Below the pieces are notes generated by a model, which was given only the letters and a program-made list of their open reading frames with translations, did not search any database and had not been told where the DNA came from. The position numbers and the translations under genes are program-made. Below, in pieces: positions 25,944-33,213 of a stretch of 64,000 bases of DNA. Every line of letters begins with the position of its first letter. Position 1 is the stretch's first letter. The DNA lies in the NCBI GenBank assembly GCA_050697555.1, contig JBOHAD010000002.1, forward strand, positions 31,552-95,551, in the 5' to 3' direction. The stretch comes from DASQWP01 sp050697555. Its GTDB lineage: Bacteria; Actinomycetota; Thermoleophilia; Gaiellales; Gaiellaceae.

Positions 25944-26596
25944 CCCGGCTCGCCGTGTTTGCGGCAGTGGCGGCCGTGGCGCTCATCGTTCCCGCCCCGG
26001 GCGCCGCAGGCACCGAGCGCTGCTGCTTCCTCGTCGATGCGCGGGCTTCCGGGCGCCTGTCGCTGACGGCCGGAACCGATCTCGCGGCACCGGGTGCGAG
26101 TGCCTATCGCGCTCGCTGGCGCTGGAGGGTGCGGCACGTCGTCCGCTACGTCGAGCACGGCCGGATCTTCAACGCCCTCACGACATTCGGATCGTTGCGG
26201 CAGCGCGAGCTCTCGATCCGGCTCTCGGAGGAGCGAGCCGGCCTGCGCGTCCCAACCTGCCGGCGCGAAGTCAGCCGGGACCTCGCGAGAGGGAGCAGGG
26301 AGGCGTACGTCTCCTTGGAGGACACGACCGAGGGCGACATAGCGCTCGTGGTTCGCGCCAATCATCAGGCGCTTCGGTCGCGCTGCAGCCCCGCGCTCGC
26401 GCTGCCGACGGCACACATCGGCCCGGCGCCCGCGGGCGTCCTCCTGCGACAGGCACGCACGCTCTCACTCGCCTGGCGAGATCCGATCCGTCTCGAAGAC
26501 GGTCGTCTCGTCGGGTCGGTCGAGGTTAATGTGCGCCTGTCGGTGGTTTCGCCGACGCGCGTCGCCGCCGCATTTCACCACGGCCGGCGCCCGTGA
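25940..26596 (+). CDS. Secreted hypothetical protein
   Basis: 218 residues. The Sec signal MTRLAVFAAVAAVALIVPAP ends near an AAG site, and the mature part starts TERCCFLVDARASG. It has a beta-rich domain with four or more cysteines (CC at 28-29, C near 110 and 150), so a disulfide-bonded extracellular protein is likely. It is the last gene of the run and converges on the anti-sigma gene. No family recognised; it may be a client of the redox operon. Confidence 0.65.
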   Translation: MTRLAVFAAVAAVALIVPAPGAAGTERCCFLVDARASGRLSLTAGTDLAAPGASAYRARWRWRVRHVVRYVEHGRIFNALTTFGSLRQRELSIRLSEERAGLRVPTCRREVSRDLARGSREAYVSLEDTTEGDIALVVRANHQALRSRCSPALALPTAHIGPAPAGVLLRQARTLSLAWRDPIRLEDGRLVGSVEVNVRLSVVSPTRVAAAFHHGRRP

Positions 26597-26613
26597 TCTG
26601 CCGCGGAGTCGCC

Positions 26614-26886
26614 TCAGCCTGCGTCGTCCCGGCCCTCGTCCCGCACGCGCCCAAGGACCCGAGAGGTAAAGTCAGGATCGGGAGGCGGCTCTTCGCGGCC
26701 GAGGCCTCGGAGGGACTCGAGCGTCGCGAGAAACGAGCGGTAGAGGGCCTGGCACTTCTCGCACCGCGCCAGATGACGAGCGACCCGCCAGCGGCGGTAA
26801 CCGGTGAGCTCGCCCTCGGCGTATTCCGAAATGGAGCGGGCGGTCTCCCCGTGCGACCCGTTGATGGCGAAGAGGAGGATGCTCAC
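26614..26886 (-). CDS. Zinc-finger anti-sigma factor
   Basis: About 90 residues from GTG 26886. It contains the anti-sigma zinc motif: His in INGSHGETARSISEYAEGEL, then RVARHLARCEKCQALYRSFL with H-x3-C-x2-C. There is no clear transmembrane segment, so it is likely a soluble ZAS-type protein that holds the sigma factor inactive, perhaps redox-responsive. The frame is open to 27246 upstream, but that part is antisense to the sigma gene. It is divergent from the ECF sigma gene rather than downstream of it. Confidence 0.75.
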   Translation of the reverse strand: MSILLFAINGSHGETARSISEYAEGELTGYRRWRVARHLARCEKCQALYRSFLATLESLRGLGREEPPPDPDFTSRVLGRVRDEGRDDAG

Positions 26887-26955
26887 GGTCTCTTGGATGC
26901 GGCGGCCGCCGGGCCCGTCGCAGGCTAGCGGAACAAGGCTGCTAGCGTCCTCCCG

Positions 26956-27543
26956 ATGCCGCATCCGGAAGCCGCGCTGCTCCTGCGGGCACAGGAAGGC
27001 GACCTCGACGCCTTCGCCGAGTTCGTCCGCGTGTTCGAGCGTCGCGTCCGAGGGGTGCTCGCGCGCCTCCTCGATGACGAGCGCGACATCGAGGAGGCGG
27101 CGCAGGACACGTTCGTGCAAGCGTGGCGGCATCTCGATCGCTTCCGCGGCGAGGCCGCCCCCTTCACCTGGCTCTACCGGATCGCTGTCAACGAGGCACT
27201 GCAGCGAAACCGACGGCGGCGCCTGGACACGCAGCCGCTCGAGCAAGCGGCCGATCTCGAGACTCGCGTCAGTCCCGAGTCGACTGCCGGGCGGCCGCTG
27301 CCGGCGGACGTCGCGGCCGGGCAGCGTGAGGAGATCGCAGTCTTGCTCGCCGAGTTGCGCGCGCTTCCCTTTGAGTCACGCGCGCCCCTCGTCCTCCACG
27401 ACGTCGAGGGATGGCCGTACGAGGACGTCGCCGCCGTGCTGGATATCTCAGTCTCCGCCGCCAAGAGCCGCGTGCACCGGGCGCGGCTCCAGGTGATCCG
27501 AGCCCTCACCGGCCTGGGACCGGGAGGGGGGCTCACGGGTTGA
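26956..27543 (+). CDS. ECF-type RNA polymerase sigma factor
   Basis: 195 residues. Region 2 spans about 10-75 (FAEFVRVFERRVRGVLARLL, DIEEAAQDTFVQAWRHLDRF). Region 4 spans about 130-185 (LPFESRAPLVLHDVEGWPYE, DVAAVLDISVSAAKSRVHRA). It is typical of group-4 sigma factors with a cognate ZAS anti-sigma, here encoded divergently 69 bases away. Its regulon is unknown; the neighbouring envelope thiol-redox genes are plausible targets. Confidence 0.9.
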   Translation: MPHPEAALLLRAQEGDLDAFAEFVRVFERRVRGVLARLLDDERDIEEAAQDTFVQAWRHLDRFRGEAAPFTWLYRIAVNEALQRNRRRRLDTQPLEQAADLETRVSPESTAGRPLPADVAAGQREEIAVLLAELRALPFESRAPLVLHDVEGWPYEDVAAVLDISVSAAKSRVHRARLQVIRALTGLGPGGGLTG

Positions 27544-27633
27544 CCTTCGGCGCAGCGAAGCCGGGCCGCCGGTCATCGAACCGGGCGATGCGATCCGCGC
27601 CGGACGAGGCGAGACCGACTGTCGACAACTTCG

Positions 27634-28194
27634 GTGACCGGTCGTAGGTTCGCATCCGTTCTGGCCCTCGGCGCGTCGGCGGCTGGACTCTACGGCCTCC
27701 TTGTTCGTGGAGCGCTGACGGTCGATATCCAGATCGGCAGGAGCGTGCGCCCGCTCGGACCCTTCACCGTCCGGATCGACGCATCTCGCGAGGTCGTCTT
27801 CGACGTGATCTCGGCGCCCTATCTGCGCCGGACCCCACGGGCGCTCGAGGGGAAGCTCGAGGTCGTCGAACGGGGAACTGACATGGTGCTAGCCGCGCAC
27901 TTCACGGACGTCGGTCGCCTCGTCGCGACTACGCTCGAGACCGTCCGCTTCGACCCGCCGAGCGAGATCCATTTCCGTCTCGTTCGCGGCCCCGTGCCGT
28001 ACGTGGTCGAGAGCTTCGTCCTGAGCGAGGCCGGCCCCGGGACGGTGCTCGAGTATGCCGGCGAGCTCGGCACGGACCTGTGGTCGCTCGGCCGGTGGTG
28101 GGGGGGCCGGGTCGCCCCGCGGTGGGAGGCGGCGGTCGAGAGCTCACTCGCTGACGTGAAGACGGAGGCCGAGCGACGGGCCCCCCGGAGGTAA
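27634..28194 (+). CDS. SRPBCC (polyketide cyclase/START-like) family protein
   Basis: 186 residues from GTG 27634. A hydrophobic N-terminal segment, ASVLALGASAAGLYGLLVRG, could anchor it. The rest is an SRPBCC fold: GPFTVRIDASREVVFDVISA, then RFDPPSEIHFRLVRGPVPYV and GTVLEYAGELGTDL. These proteins bind hydrophobic ligands; the ligand is unknown. It lies between the ECF sigma gene and the UGA-containing TlpA gene, all on the plus strand. Confidence 0.75.
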   Translation: MTGRRFASVLALGASAAGLYGLLVRGALTVDIQIGRSVRPLGPFTVRIDASREVVFDVISAPYLRRTPRALEGKLEVVERGTDMVLAAHFTDVGRLVATTLETVRFDPPSEIHFRLVRGPVPYVVESFVLSEAGPGTVLEYAGELGTDLWSLGRWWGGRVAPRWEAAVESSLADVKTEAERRAPRR

Positions 28195-28245
28195 GCACTG
28201 GCGGCCGCACATCCGTTCATAAGCAGGAAAGATCCTTCGGCTACG

Positions 28246-28761
28246 GTGAACCGGATGCTGCGTCTCGGAGCCCTCGCCGTCGCACTCGCCGCGCTCGCCG
28301 CGTGCGGCGGGAACAGCTCGGGCGGCGCCGACGCGGCTGGTAGCGCGGCAACCAGCTCCCCAGCAGCCTCGACCGTCGCGCTCGAGGGCGAGACGCTCGA
28401 CGGCGACCGCCTCTCACTTGCCGACCTCCGCGGGAAGCCGGTCTTCGTCAACGTCTGGGCCTCCTGGTGACCCATCTGCAACGGCGAGGCGGTCGCCTAC
28501 GCGCGCTTTGCGGAGAGCCACCCGGAGTACGGGTTCGTCGGCCTGAATATCTCCGACGACCGAGACGACGCCAAGGGATTCCTGCACAAGTACGGCTGGA
28601 CGTGGCCCTCGCTCGCCGACCCGGGCGCCGAGCTCGCCGGCTCCCTCGGACTCTACGGACACCCCGCCGTCGCCGTCCTCGACGAGCGCGGCGCCGTAAT
28701 CGCCCGCCACATCGGCGGCGGTGACGCCACAATCTGGGAGGCGCTCGCAGACGAGCTCTAG
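28246..28761 (+). CDS. TlpA-like thioredoxin lipoprotein, candidate selenoprotein (UxxC)
   Basis: One 171-residue frame with a single internal TGA (28468-28470, residue 75). A lipoprotein signal ends LAALAAC (Cys20). The thioredoxin domain reads LADLRGKPVFVNVWASW, then UGA-P-I-C (Cys78), so the first cysteine of the catalytic CxxC is UGA. The frame stays intact to TAG 28759, with YGHPAVAVLDERG as the cis-Pro strand. The paralogue at 23.9 kb has WCPGC at this spot. A hairpin follows the UGA. I read it as a selenocysteine thioredoxin fed by a CcdA protein. The alternative is a nonsense mutation that happened to hit this codon. Confidence 0.7.
28483..28497 (+). promoter_or_regulatory. Candidate SECIS hairpin of the TlpA-like gene
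   Basis: Twelve bases after the UGA, GGCGA pairs with TCGCC around the loop GGCGG, giving five base pairs. The loop begins 17 nt after the UGA and starts with GG. Spacing and loop start agree with bacterial SECIS elements and nearly equal those of the CcdA-like gene. The stem is short, so this is supportive rather than decisive. Confidence 0.45.
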
Positions 28762-28824
28762 GTGAATCGCTTCGGCTGGGCGCGCATCGGACCCAGGTAC
28801 CCACAACCGATAGGGGGATTCGCG

Positions 28825-29339
28825 ATGCTACGTCGCCGCACAGTCTCGTGGGTGTTCGTCCCTATGGCGGTTGTCCTTGCGCTCGCGGGAACAGCAAGTA
28901 CTGGCAGCAGCTGACGAGCCTGATGGAGCCGGTCGACTTGCCGTCGATGACCGACCACCGAGCCTACATGCTCCCGAGCGGCCATCTGCTCGCCCTCCAC
29001 TTCGACGACATGGAGCTAGCCCAGGCGAAGAACCTGAACTGGGTCGCCCTCGGCGTGCCCGGCACGTTCTGCAAGAACGACCAGCAGCGCGTCGAGAACG
29101 AGTACGGCTCCGGTTTCACCCACTTCCACGACCTCGAGGCCGACACGCACGGCGGCAAGCCGGGCGCGAAGGGCGTCTGGTTCGTCCACGTCGGTGTGCG
29201 CGACTTCGAGTCGCCGATGTCCACCGGCCCGGTGACCGGCGGGGAGGTCGACGACGGCTTCATGCCGACCCCGCCCCCGAGCTGCGCGGAGCGCGAAGCG
29301 AGCAGGGAGCAGGTGCGTGACTTCGGGTACAGGCCGCCC
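28825..29339 (+). pseudogene. Exported hypothetical protein, frameshifted after its signal peptide
   Basis: ATG 28825 opens a good signal peptide (RRRTVSWVFVPMAVVLALAG) that hits TGA after 29 residues. The mature part follows in another frame: SKYWQQLTSLMEPVDLPSM, then HLLALHFDDMELAQAKNLNW and GFTHFHDLEADTHGG. A single-base loss near 28890 explains the break. The mature frame has no stop before the HAD start at 29340 and runs into it, so the 3' end is also altered. Family not recognised. Confidence 0.55.
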
Positions 29340-30016
29340 ATGACGAGAGCGGTCGCGTTCGATGCGATGGGAACCCTCTTTGAACTGTCGCCTCTGCGCG
29401 ACCGCCTCCGCGGCATCGGGGCGCCCGAGCAGACCCTGGAGGCGTGGTTCGGGAGGCTCCTCCACTCGGCGGCCTCCCTCACACTCGCCGGAGACTTCCG
29501 CGCCTTCGCGGACCTCGCCGAGACAGCCCTGCAAACCACGCTGGCGCAACAGGGTCGGGACCAGAGCCTAGCGGGGGACGTGCTCGAGGGCTTCGCTGAG
29601 CTCCCGCCGTACGAGGACGCGGAAGAGGCGCTCGCAAAGGCGCGCGAGGCGGGACTCACTGTCGCGCTGCTCACGAACGGAGGCGAGCCGAACACGAGAA
29701 AGCTCTCGATACAGCCGCCCTCGACCGGTACGTGGACGCAGCGATCAGCGTCGACGAGGTTCGGAAATACAAGCCGGCGCCGGAGCCGTACCTGCATGCA
29801 GTCAACCGCCTCGGCGTCGAGCCAGGCGACGTCTGCTTGGTCGCCGCGCACGGTTGGGACGTGCTCGGCGCGCGAAACGCGGGCCTACAGGCCGTGTGGG
29901 TCGATCGGCTCGAGCGGCGCTGGCCGTTCCCGCTCCCCGAACCTGCGCGAGCGCCCGGCCTCGTCGAGGCGGTCGCGCTGGTGCTGCAAGGAAATGCAAC
30001 CGGCTCGCGTCCATGA
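29340..30016 (+). pseudogene. Haloacid-dehalogenase-type hydrolase, frameshifted
   Basis: The nucleophile motif RAVAFDAMGTLFEL starts at ATG 29340, and the motif II region VALLTNGG is near 29670. The frame then breaks near 29700; the rest (ALDRYVDAAISVDEVRKYKP, DVCLVAAHGWDVLGARNAGL) is in another frame ending at 30016. The intact protein would be an L-2-haloacid-dehalogenase-like HAD enzyme of about 225 residues. As written it is interrupted, by mutation or by sequence error. Confidence 0.7.
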
Positions 30017-30317
30017 CTTGAATGCGGACGGCGCTGCGGAGCCGCCGGCGACGCTTGGCCCTGCTCCGAACTGAAGGGTCCCAGTCACCGCGGCCACCGG
30101 CTAACACTCTCGCGGCGCTCTCCCCAACGGCAAGGAAGGGGCCCAGAGGCGGATTTCGGCGATCGTCCTGCGACGGACAAGCTTCAGGGCCTGGTCGGTC
30201 CAATGCCGACGACGTAGGCCGGCGTGACCATGACCACGGCGACCTTCTCGACGTCGTACGCGTCCATACTTCATTCTCTATAGCGGCCTCGAATGGACCG
30301 CGGTAACCTCGGGCTTC
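30017..30317. other. Gap without a convincing gene
   Basis: About 300 bases. The open frames here have arginine-rich shadow composition. A 27-codon minus-strand frame (30267 to 30184, MDAYDVEKVAVVMVTPAYVV and a few more residues) has a normal composition but no clear ribosome site, so I do not call it. I see no strong hairpin. Confidence 0.5.
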
Positions 30318-31265
30318 GTGGACGAGGCGTCGATCGGGATCCTCTACGAGCACCCGCTCTGGTTCCGGCCGCTGTTTGCGGAGCTCGACCGGCGCGGAGT
30401 GCCGTACGAGCGGCTGCACGCCAATGAGCTCACGTTCGATCCGGGCGAGCGCGAGAGCCCGTACTCCGTCCTGCTCAACCGAATGAGCCCATCGGCATGG
30501 ACGCGCGGGCACGCCCAGGCGATCTTCCACAGCCTCCATTTCCTCGCCTACCTCGACGAAATCGGTACCGATGTGATCAACGGCCACCACGCCTTCCAGG
30601 TGGAGATCTCGAAGGCTCGCCAGTGCGCGCTGTTCGCGCGCGTCGGCGTGCGTTACCCGGCGGCGCGGGCGGTCAACGACGTTAGGCAGCTCGAAGCTGC
30701 GGCAGAGGGGCTGCGCTTCCCCGTGCTGGTAAAGCCGAACGTGGGCGGAAGCGGCGCCGGCATCCGCTCCTTCGCGACCCCAAGCGAACTCCGCGAAGCC
30801 GTTACGGAGGTGAGCCTCGGGCTCGGCGTGGACGGCACCGGCCTCGTGCAGGAGCAGCTGCCCGCCGCGGACGAGTCGGTCGTTCGGGTCGAGATCCTGA
30901 GCGGCGAGTTCCTCTACGCGATCCGTCTCCGGCTGCTCCCAGGCAGCTTCAACCTCTGCCCGGCCGACTATTGCGAGTTGCCGGGGATCACGGACGGCGT
31001 CTCCGGTCGCGGGCTGCCGATCGAACACTACTCCCCGCCGAGCGAGCTGATCGAGGACGCGAAGCGGATCGTGGCCGCGGCCGGGATGGAGGTCGGCGGG
31101 GTCGAGTACCTCGTGAACGAGCGGGACGGCCTGCCCTACTTCTACGACGTCAACGCGCTCTCGAACTTCGTCGCGAACGCGCCCGACGTGATCGGTTTCG
31201 ACCCGTTCGTCGACCTCGTCGACTTCCTGCTCGGCCGGGCCCGCGGACTCGTCGCGATCCGGTAG
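30318..31265 (+). CDS. ATP-grasp family ligase (RimK-like)
   Basis: 315 residues from GTG 30318. The ATP-grasp core includes LRFPVLVKPNVGGSGAGIRS as the nucleotide-binding lysine and glycine loop, VQEQLPAADESVVRVEILSG, and YFYDVNALSNFVAN with the metal-binding Asn. The N-terminal domain starts SIGILYEHPLWFRPLFAELD. Such enzymes join a carboxylate to an amine or thiol; the substrate is unknown. It is followed convergently by the deoxyribosyltransferase-like gene. Confidence 0.85.
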   Translation: MDEASIGILYEHPLWFRPLFAELDRRGVPYERLHANELTFDPGERESPYSVLLNRMSPSAWTRGHAQAIFHSLHFLAYLDEIGTDVINGHHAFQVEISKARQCALFARVGVRYPAARAVNDVRQLEAAAEGLRFPVLVKPNVGGSGAGIRSFATPSELREAVTEVSLGLGVDGTGLVQEQLPAADESVVRVEILSGEFLYAIRLRLLPGSFNLCPADYCELPGITDGVSGRGLPIEHYSPPSELIEDAKRIVAAAGMEVGGVEYLVNERDGLPYFYDVNALSNFVANAPDVIGFDPFVDLVDFLLGRARGLVAIR

Positions 31266-31273
31266 TAGCGCTG

Positions 31274-31642
31274 CTAGAGGGAGTCGAGCGCGGCGACCGC
31301 GTGCTCGAGGTCGGGGCAGATGCGAACGGCGACGTAAACCGTCCAGGGGTGCGGAGGTGCGCCGCCGGTGTACGCGACGACCGGTTTGCCCGCCGCGTGC
31401 GCGTACCAGGCCTCCATCGCCGTTCCCTCGTCGGCGTGGGTGAACGCGGCAAGCACGGCGTCGCAGCTGTCGATGTCGGCGAGATCGCCCTCGACGATCT
31501 CGCGCTCGTGCCCCTCAGTGCGGCTGCGGAAGTCGCGCCGCATCGGGTCGACTGCTTCCCATCCTCGCTGCTCCACGAGGGTGGCCGCCCGACGGCGATA
31601 CTCATCCGCGCAGGGCGGGCCAGCGAGGTAGAGGCGCTTCAC
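31274..31642 (-). CDS. Nucleoside 2-deoxyribosyltransferase family protein
   Basis: 122 residues starting MKRLYLAGPPCADEYRRRAA, the N-terminal phosphate-loop strand of the family. It continues with GDLADIDSCDAVLAAFTHAD and DEGTAMEAWYAHAAGKPVVA, where the Asp and the Glu of GTAMEAWYA are the expected active-site residues. Members swap bases on deoxyribonucleosides, or hydrolyse them. It is divergent from queF across 32 bases, so a shared promoter region is likely. Confidence 0.85.
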   Translation of the reverse strand: MKRLYLAGPPCADEYRRRAATLVEQRGWEAVDPMRRDFRSRTEGHEREIVEGDLADIDSCDAVLAAFTHADEGTAMEAWYAHAAGKPVVAYTGGAPPHPWTVYVAVRICPDLEHAVAALDSL

Positions 31643-31674
31643 GTCTTGAAGCTTGAAGCGCCTAGAGTACGCGC

Positions 31675-32058
31675 GTGACCGACGTTCGCTCCACTGAGGA
31701 GTTCGTCGCGCTCGGACATGCCGGCTCCGAACACTACGCCGGATTGGAGACGTTCGAAAATCCGGGCGTTACGCGCGTCGAGATGACGAGCGACGAGCTG
31801 ACCGCGGTCTGCCCGATCACGAGACAGCCGGACATGTACGTCGCAACAATCGAGTACAGCCCACAAGCGCTCTGCCTCGAATCGAAGTCGCTCAAGCTGT
31901 ACCTCGCCCGGTACCGAAACGAGGGCGCGTTCTGCGAAGCCCTGGCCGTGCGGATCCGTGGCGACATCGCGGAAGCGCTCGAGCTCGAGACGAGCGAAGT
32001 CAGGGTGACGTTGAGGCAGAAGGCGCGCGGCGGCATCACGGTCACGGCAACCGCCTGA
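31675..32058 (+). CDS. queF: NADPH-dependent 7-cyano-7-deazaguanine reductase QueF
   Basis: 127 residues, the short unimodular QueF form. Catalytic Cys46 lies in TAVCPITRQPDMY with Asp53, and the QueF motif ESKSLKLYLARYRNE follows. It reduces preQ0 to preQ1 in queuosine synthesis. No other que gene is visible, so preQ0 supply and tRNA exchange must come from elsewhere. GTG 31675. Being inside the mobile element raises the option of use in 7-deazaguanine DNA modification, which the sequence does not prove. Confidence 0.92.
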   Translation: MTDVRSTEEFVALGHAGSEHYAGLETFENPGVTRVEMTSDELTAVCPITRQPDMYVATIEYSPQALCLESKSLKLYLARYRNEGAFCEALAVRIRGDIAEALELETSEVRVTLRQKARGGITVTATA

Positions 32059-32149
32059 CCTCGGCGGAGGGAAAGGCAGGGGCGACCTCGGGCCGCGCGC
32101 CCATTCGCCTAACTCGAGGCGATCTGCCCGCGGATTTGGCCGGCGCCAT

Positions 32150-32565
32150 TCTTCGGCGTGTGGCTATTCACGTAGGTGCCGCCGCCGAGGATCTTCTTCA
32201 TCACGGCTGCGGACGCGCCTTCGAGCGCGCGCTGCTCCCACGTGACCTAGTTGAGGTCGCGGGTGTTGACGACGAGCACGATCAGGCGCGGGTCGCCCCA
32301 GCGCTGCCAGTACTTGGCGATCGTGATCAGTTCGTTCGGCCCGTTCATCTGCATCGCGCCGTCGCCGATGAGCGCGATTGCGACCCGGTCGGGACGGGCG
32401 AACTGGCTGCGATCGCGTAGGGGACGCCAGGACCCATCGTCGCGAGCGTGCCCGAGAGCGACGCCATCATCCCGCGCCGTAGCTTGGGGTCGCGCGCGAA
32501 CGCAGTCCGGCTGGATTCCGGGTAGGTACTGAACATGTCTGCGATCAGCGTGCTCTGGCTCGTAG
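32150..32565 (-). pseudogene. Fragment of a thiamine-diphosphate enzyme (pyruvate oxidase-like)
   Basis: The minus strand encodes the ThDP-binding part of a pyruvate oxidase/decarboxylase-like enzyme: DPKLRRGMMASLSGTLATMG, then after a frameshift RVAIALIGDGAMQMNGPNEL with the GDG motif and AKYWQRWGDPRLIVLVVNTR. The motif that should read NxN-Q is cut by TAG (CAG to TAG) at about 32249. Both ends are missing. This is clearly a decayed fragment. Confidence 0.65.
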
Positions 32566-32739
32566 GGCGATGGCTGTCCTAGCGATCGTTGTCGTTGCCG
32601 TCATCTTCGCCGTCTCAGGCGGAGGCGATGGCGAAGGCCCGTGCGGATCCGACGACGCGCGCGCCTTGACGGGAAGGGTCGCGCGCTCGTACTCGTCCGG
32701 GGCGGGCTGCGATGCGGCGGCGGCCTGTCCCCGGACGGT

Positions 32740-32965
32740 TCAAGACTCGCCACGGATGATCTGCGCTACCCGTTGACGCGTGACGCCGAGAGTCCGGCCG
32801 ATGGTCGCCAGGCTCGCGCCCCCTCGTGGGCGGTGCTGATCGCCTCCCGGTATTCGCGGCGGGCCTCGGCGAGGGCGGCCTCGCGCTCTTGGATGCGCTC
32901 GGCCGCTCGACGAATTCGGGCAAGGAGTTGGGCCTCGGTCGGACCGGCAGGCGGCGCGCTTGCAG
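32740..32965 (-). pseudogene. Small helix-turn-helix protein, frameshifted
   Basis: The C-terminal part ATIGRTLGVTRQRVAQIIRG ends at 32740 and is a clean HTH recognition unit. The coiled-coil part before it (EAQLLARIRRAAERIQEREA, then REYREAISTAHEGA) is in another frame, and the break falls in a GGGGG run at about 32823. Intact, it would be a ~75-residue DNA-binding protein near the relaxase. The start is not clear. Bases 32570-32739 and 32966-33213 hold nothing I can identify. Confidence 0.55.
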
Positions 32966-33213
32966 GAGCAGCGCGACGTGCTCAGGGCCGGCGAGCCCGT
33001 CCGCTGCAAGTGCTGCCTCCCCATGATCGAGTCGTCCCGCGAGGCCGCCGAGAAGCACCGGACGCTCGTCCACGCCGGCGACGGCGAGCGACAGTGGGGC
33101 GCCGCCCCGACGACTACGAGGAGGCCGCCGAGTGACCCTCTGTCCGCCGGAACTACTAAGCTCGATAACACGCGAGCCGCAGATGCATCCGATGATGCTC
33201 TTATGCTGCACGT

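Noticed and set aside
26930..26949. GGAAC...CGTC as an ECF autoregulatory promoter before the sigma gene
   Set aside because: The spacer is only about 11 bases, too short for a typical ECF -35/-10 pair.
28825..28914. TGA after the signal peptide of the exported protein as a third selenocysteine site
   Set aside because: The mature protein continues in a different frame, so a frameshift explains it; there is no Cys position or hairpin argument.
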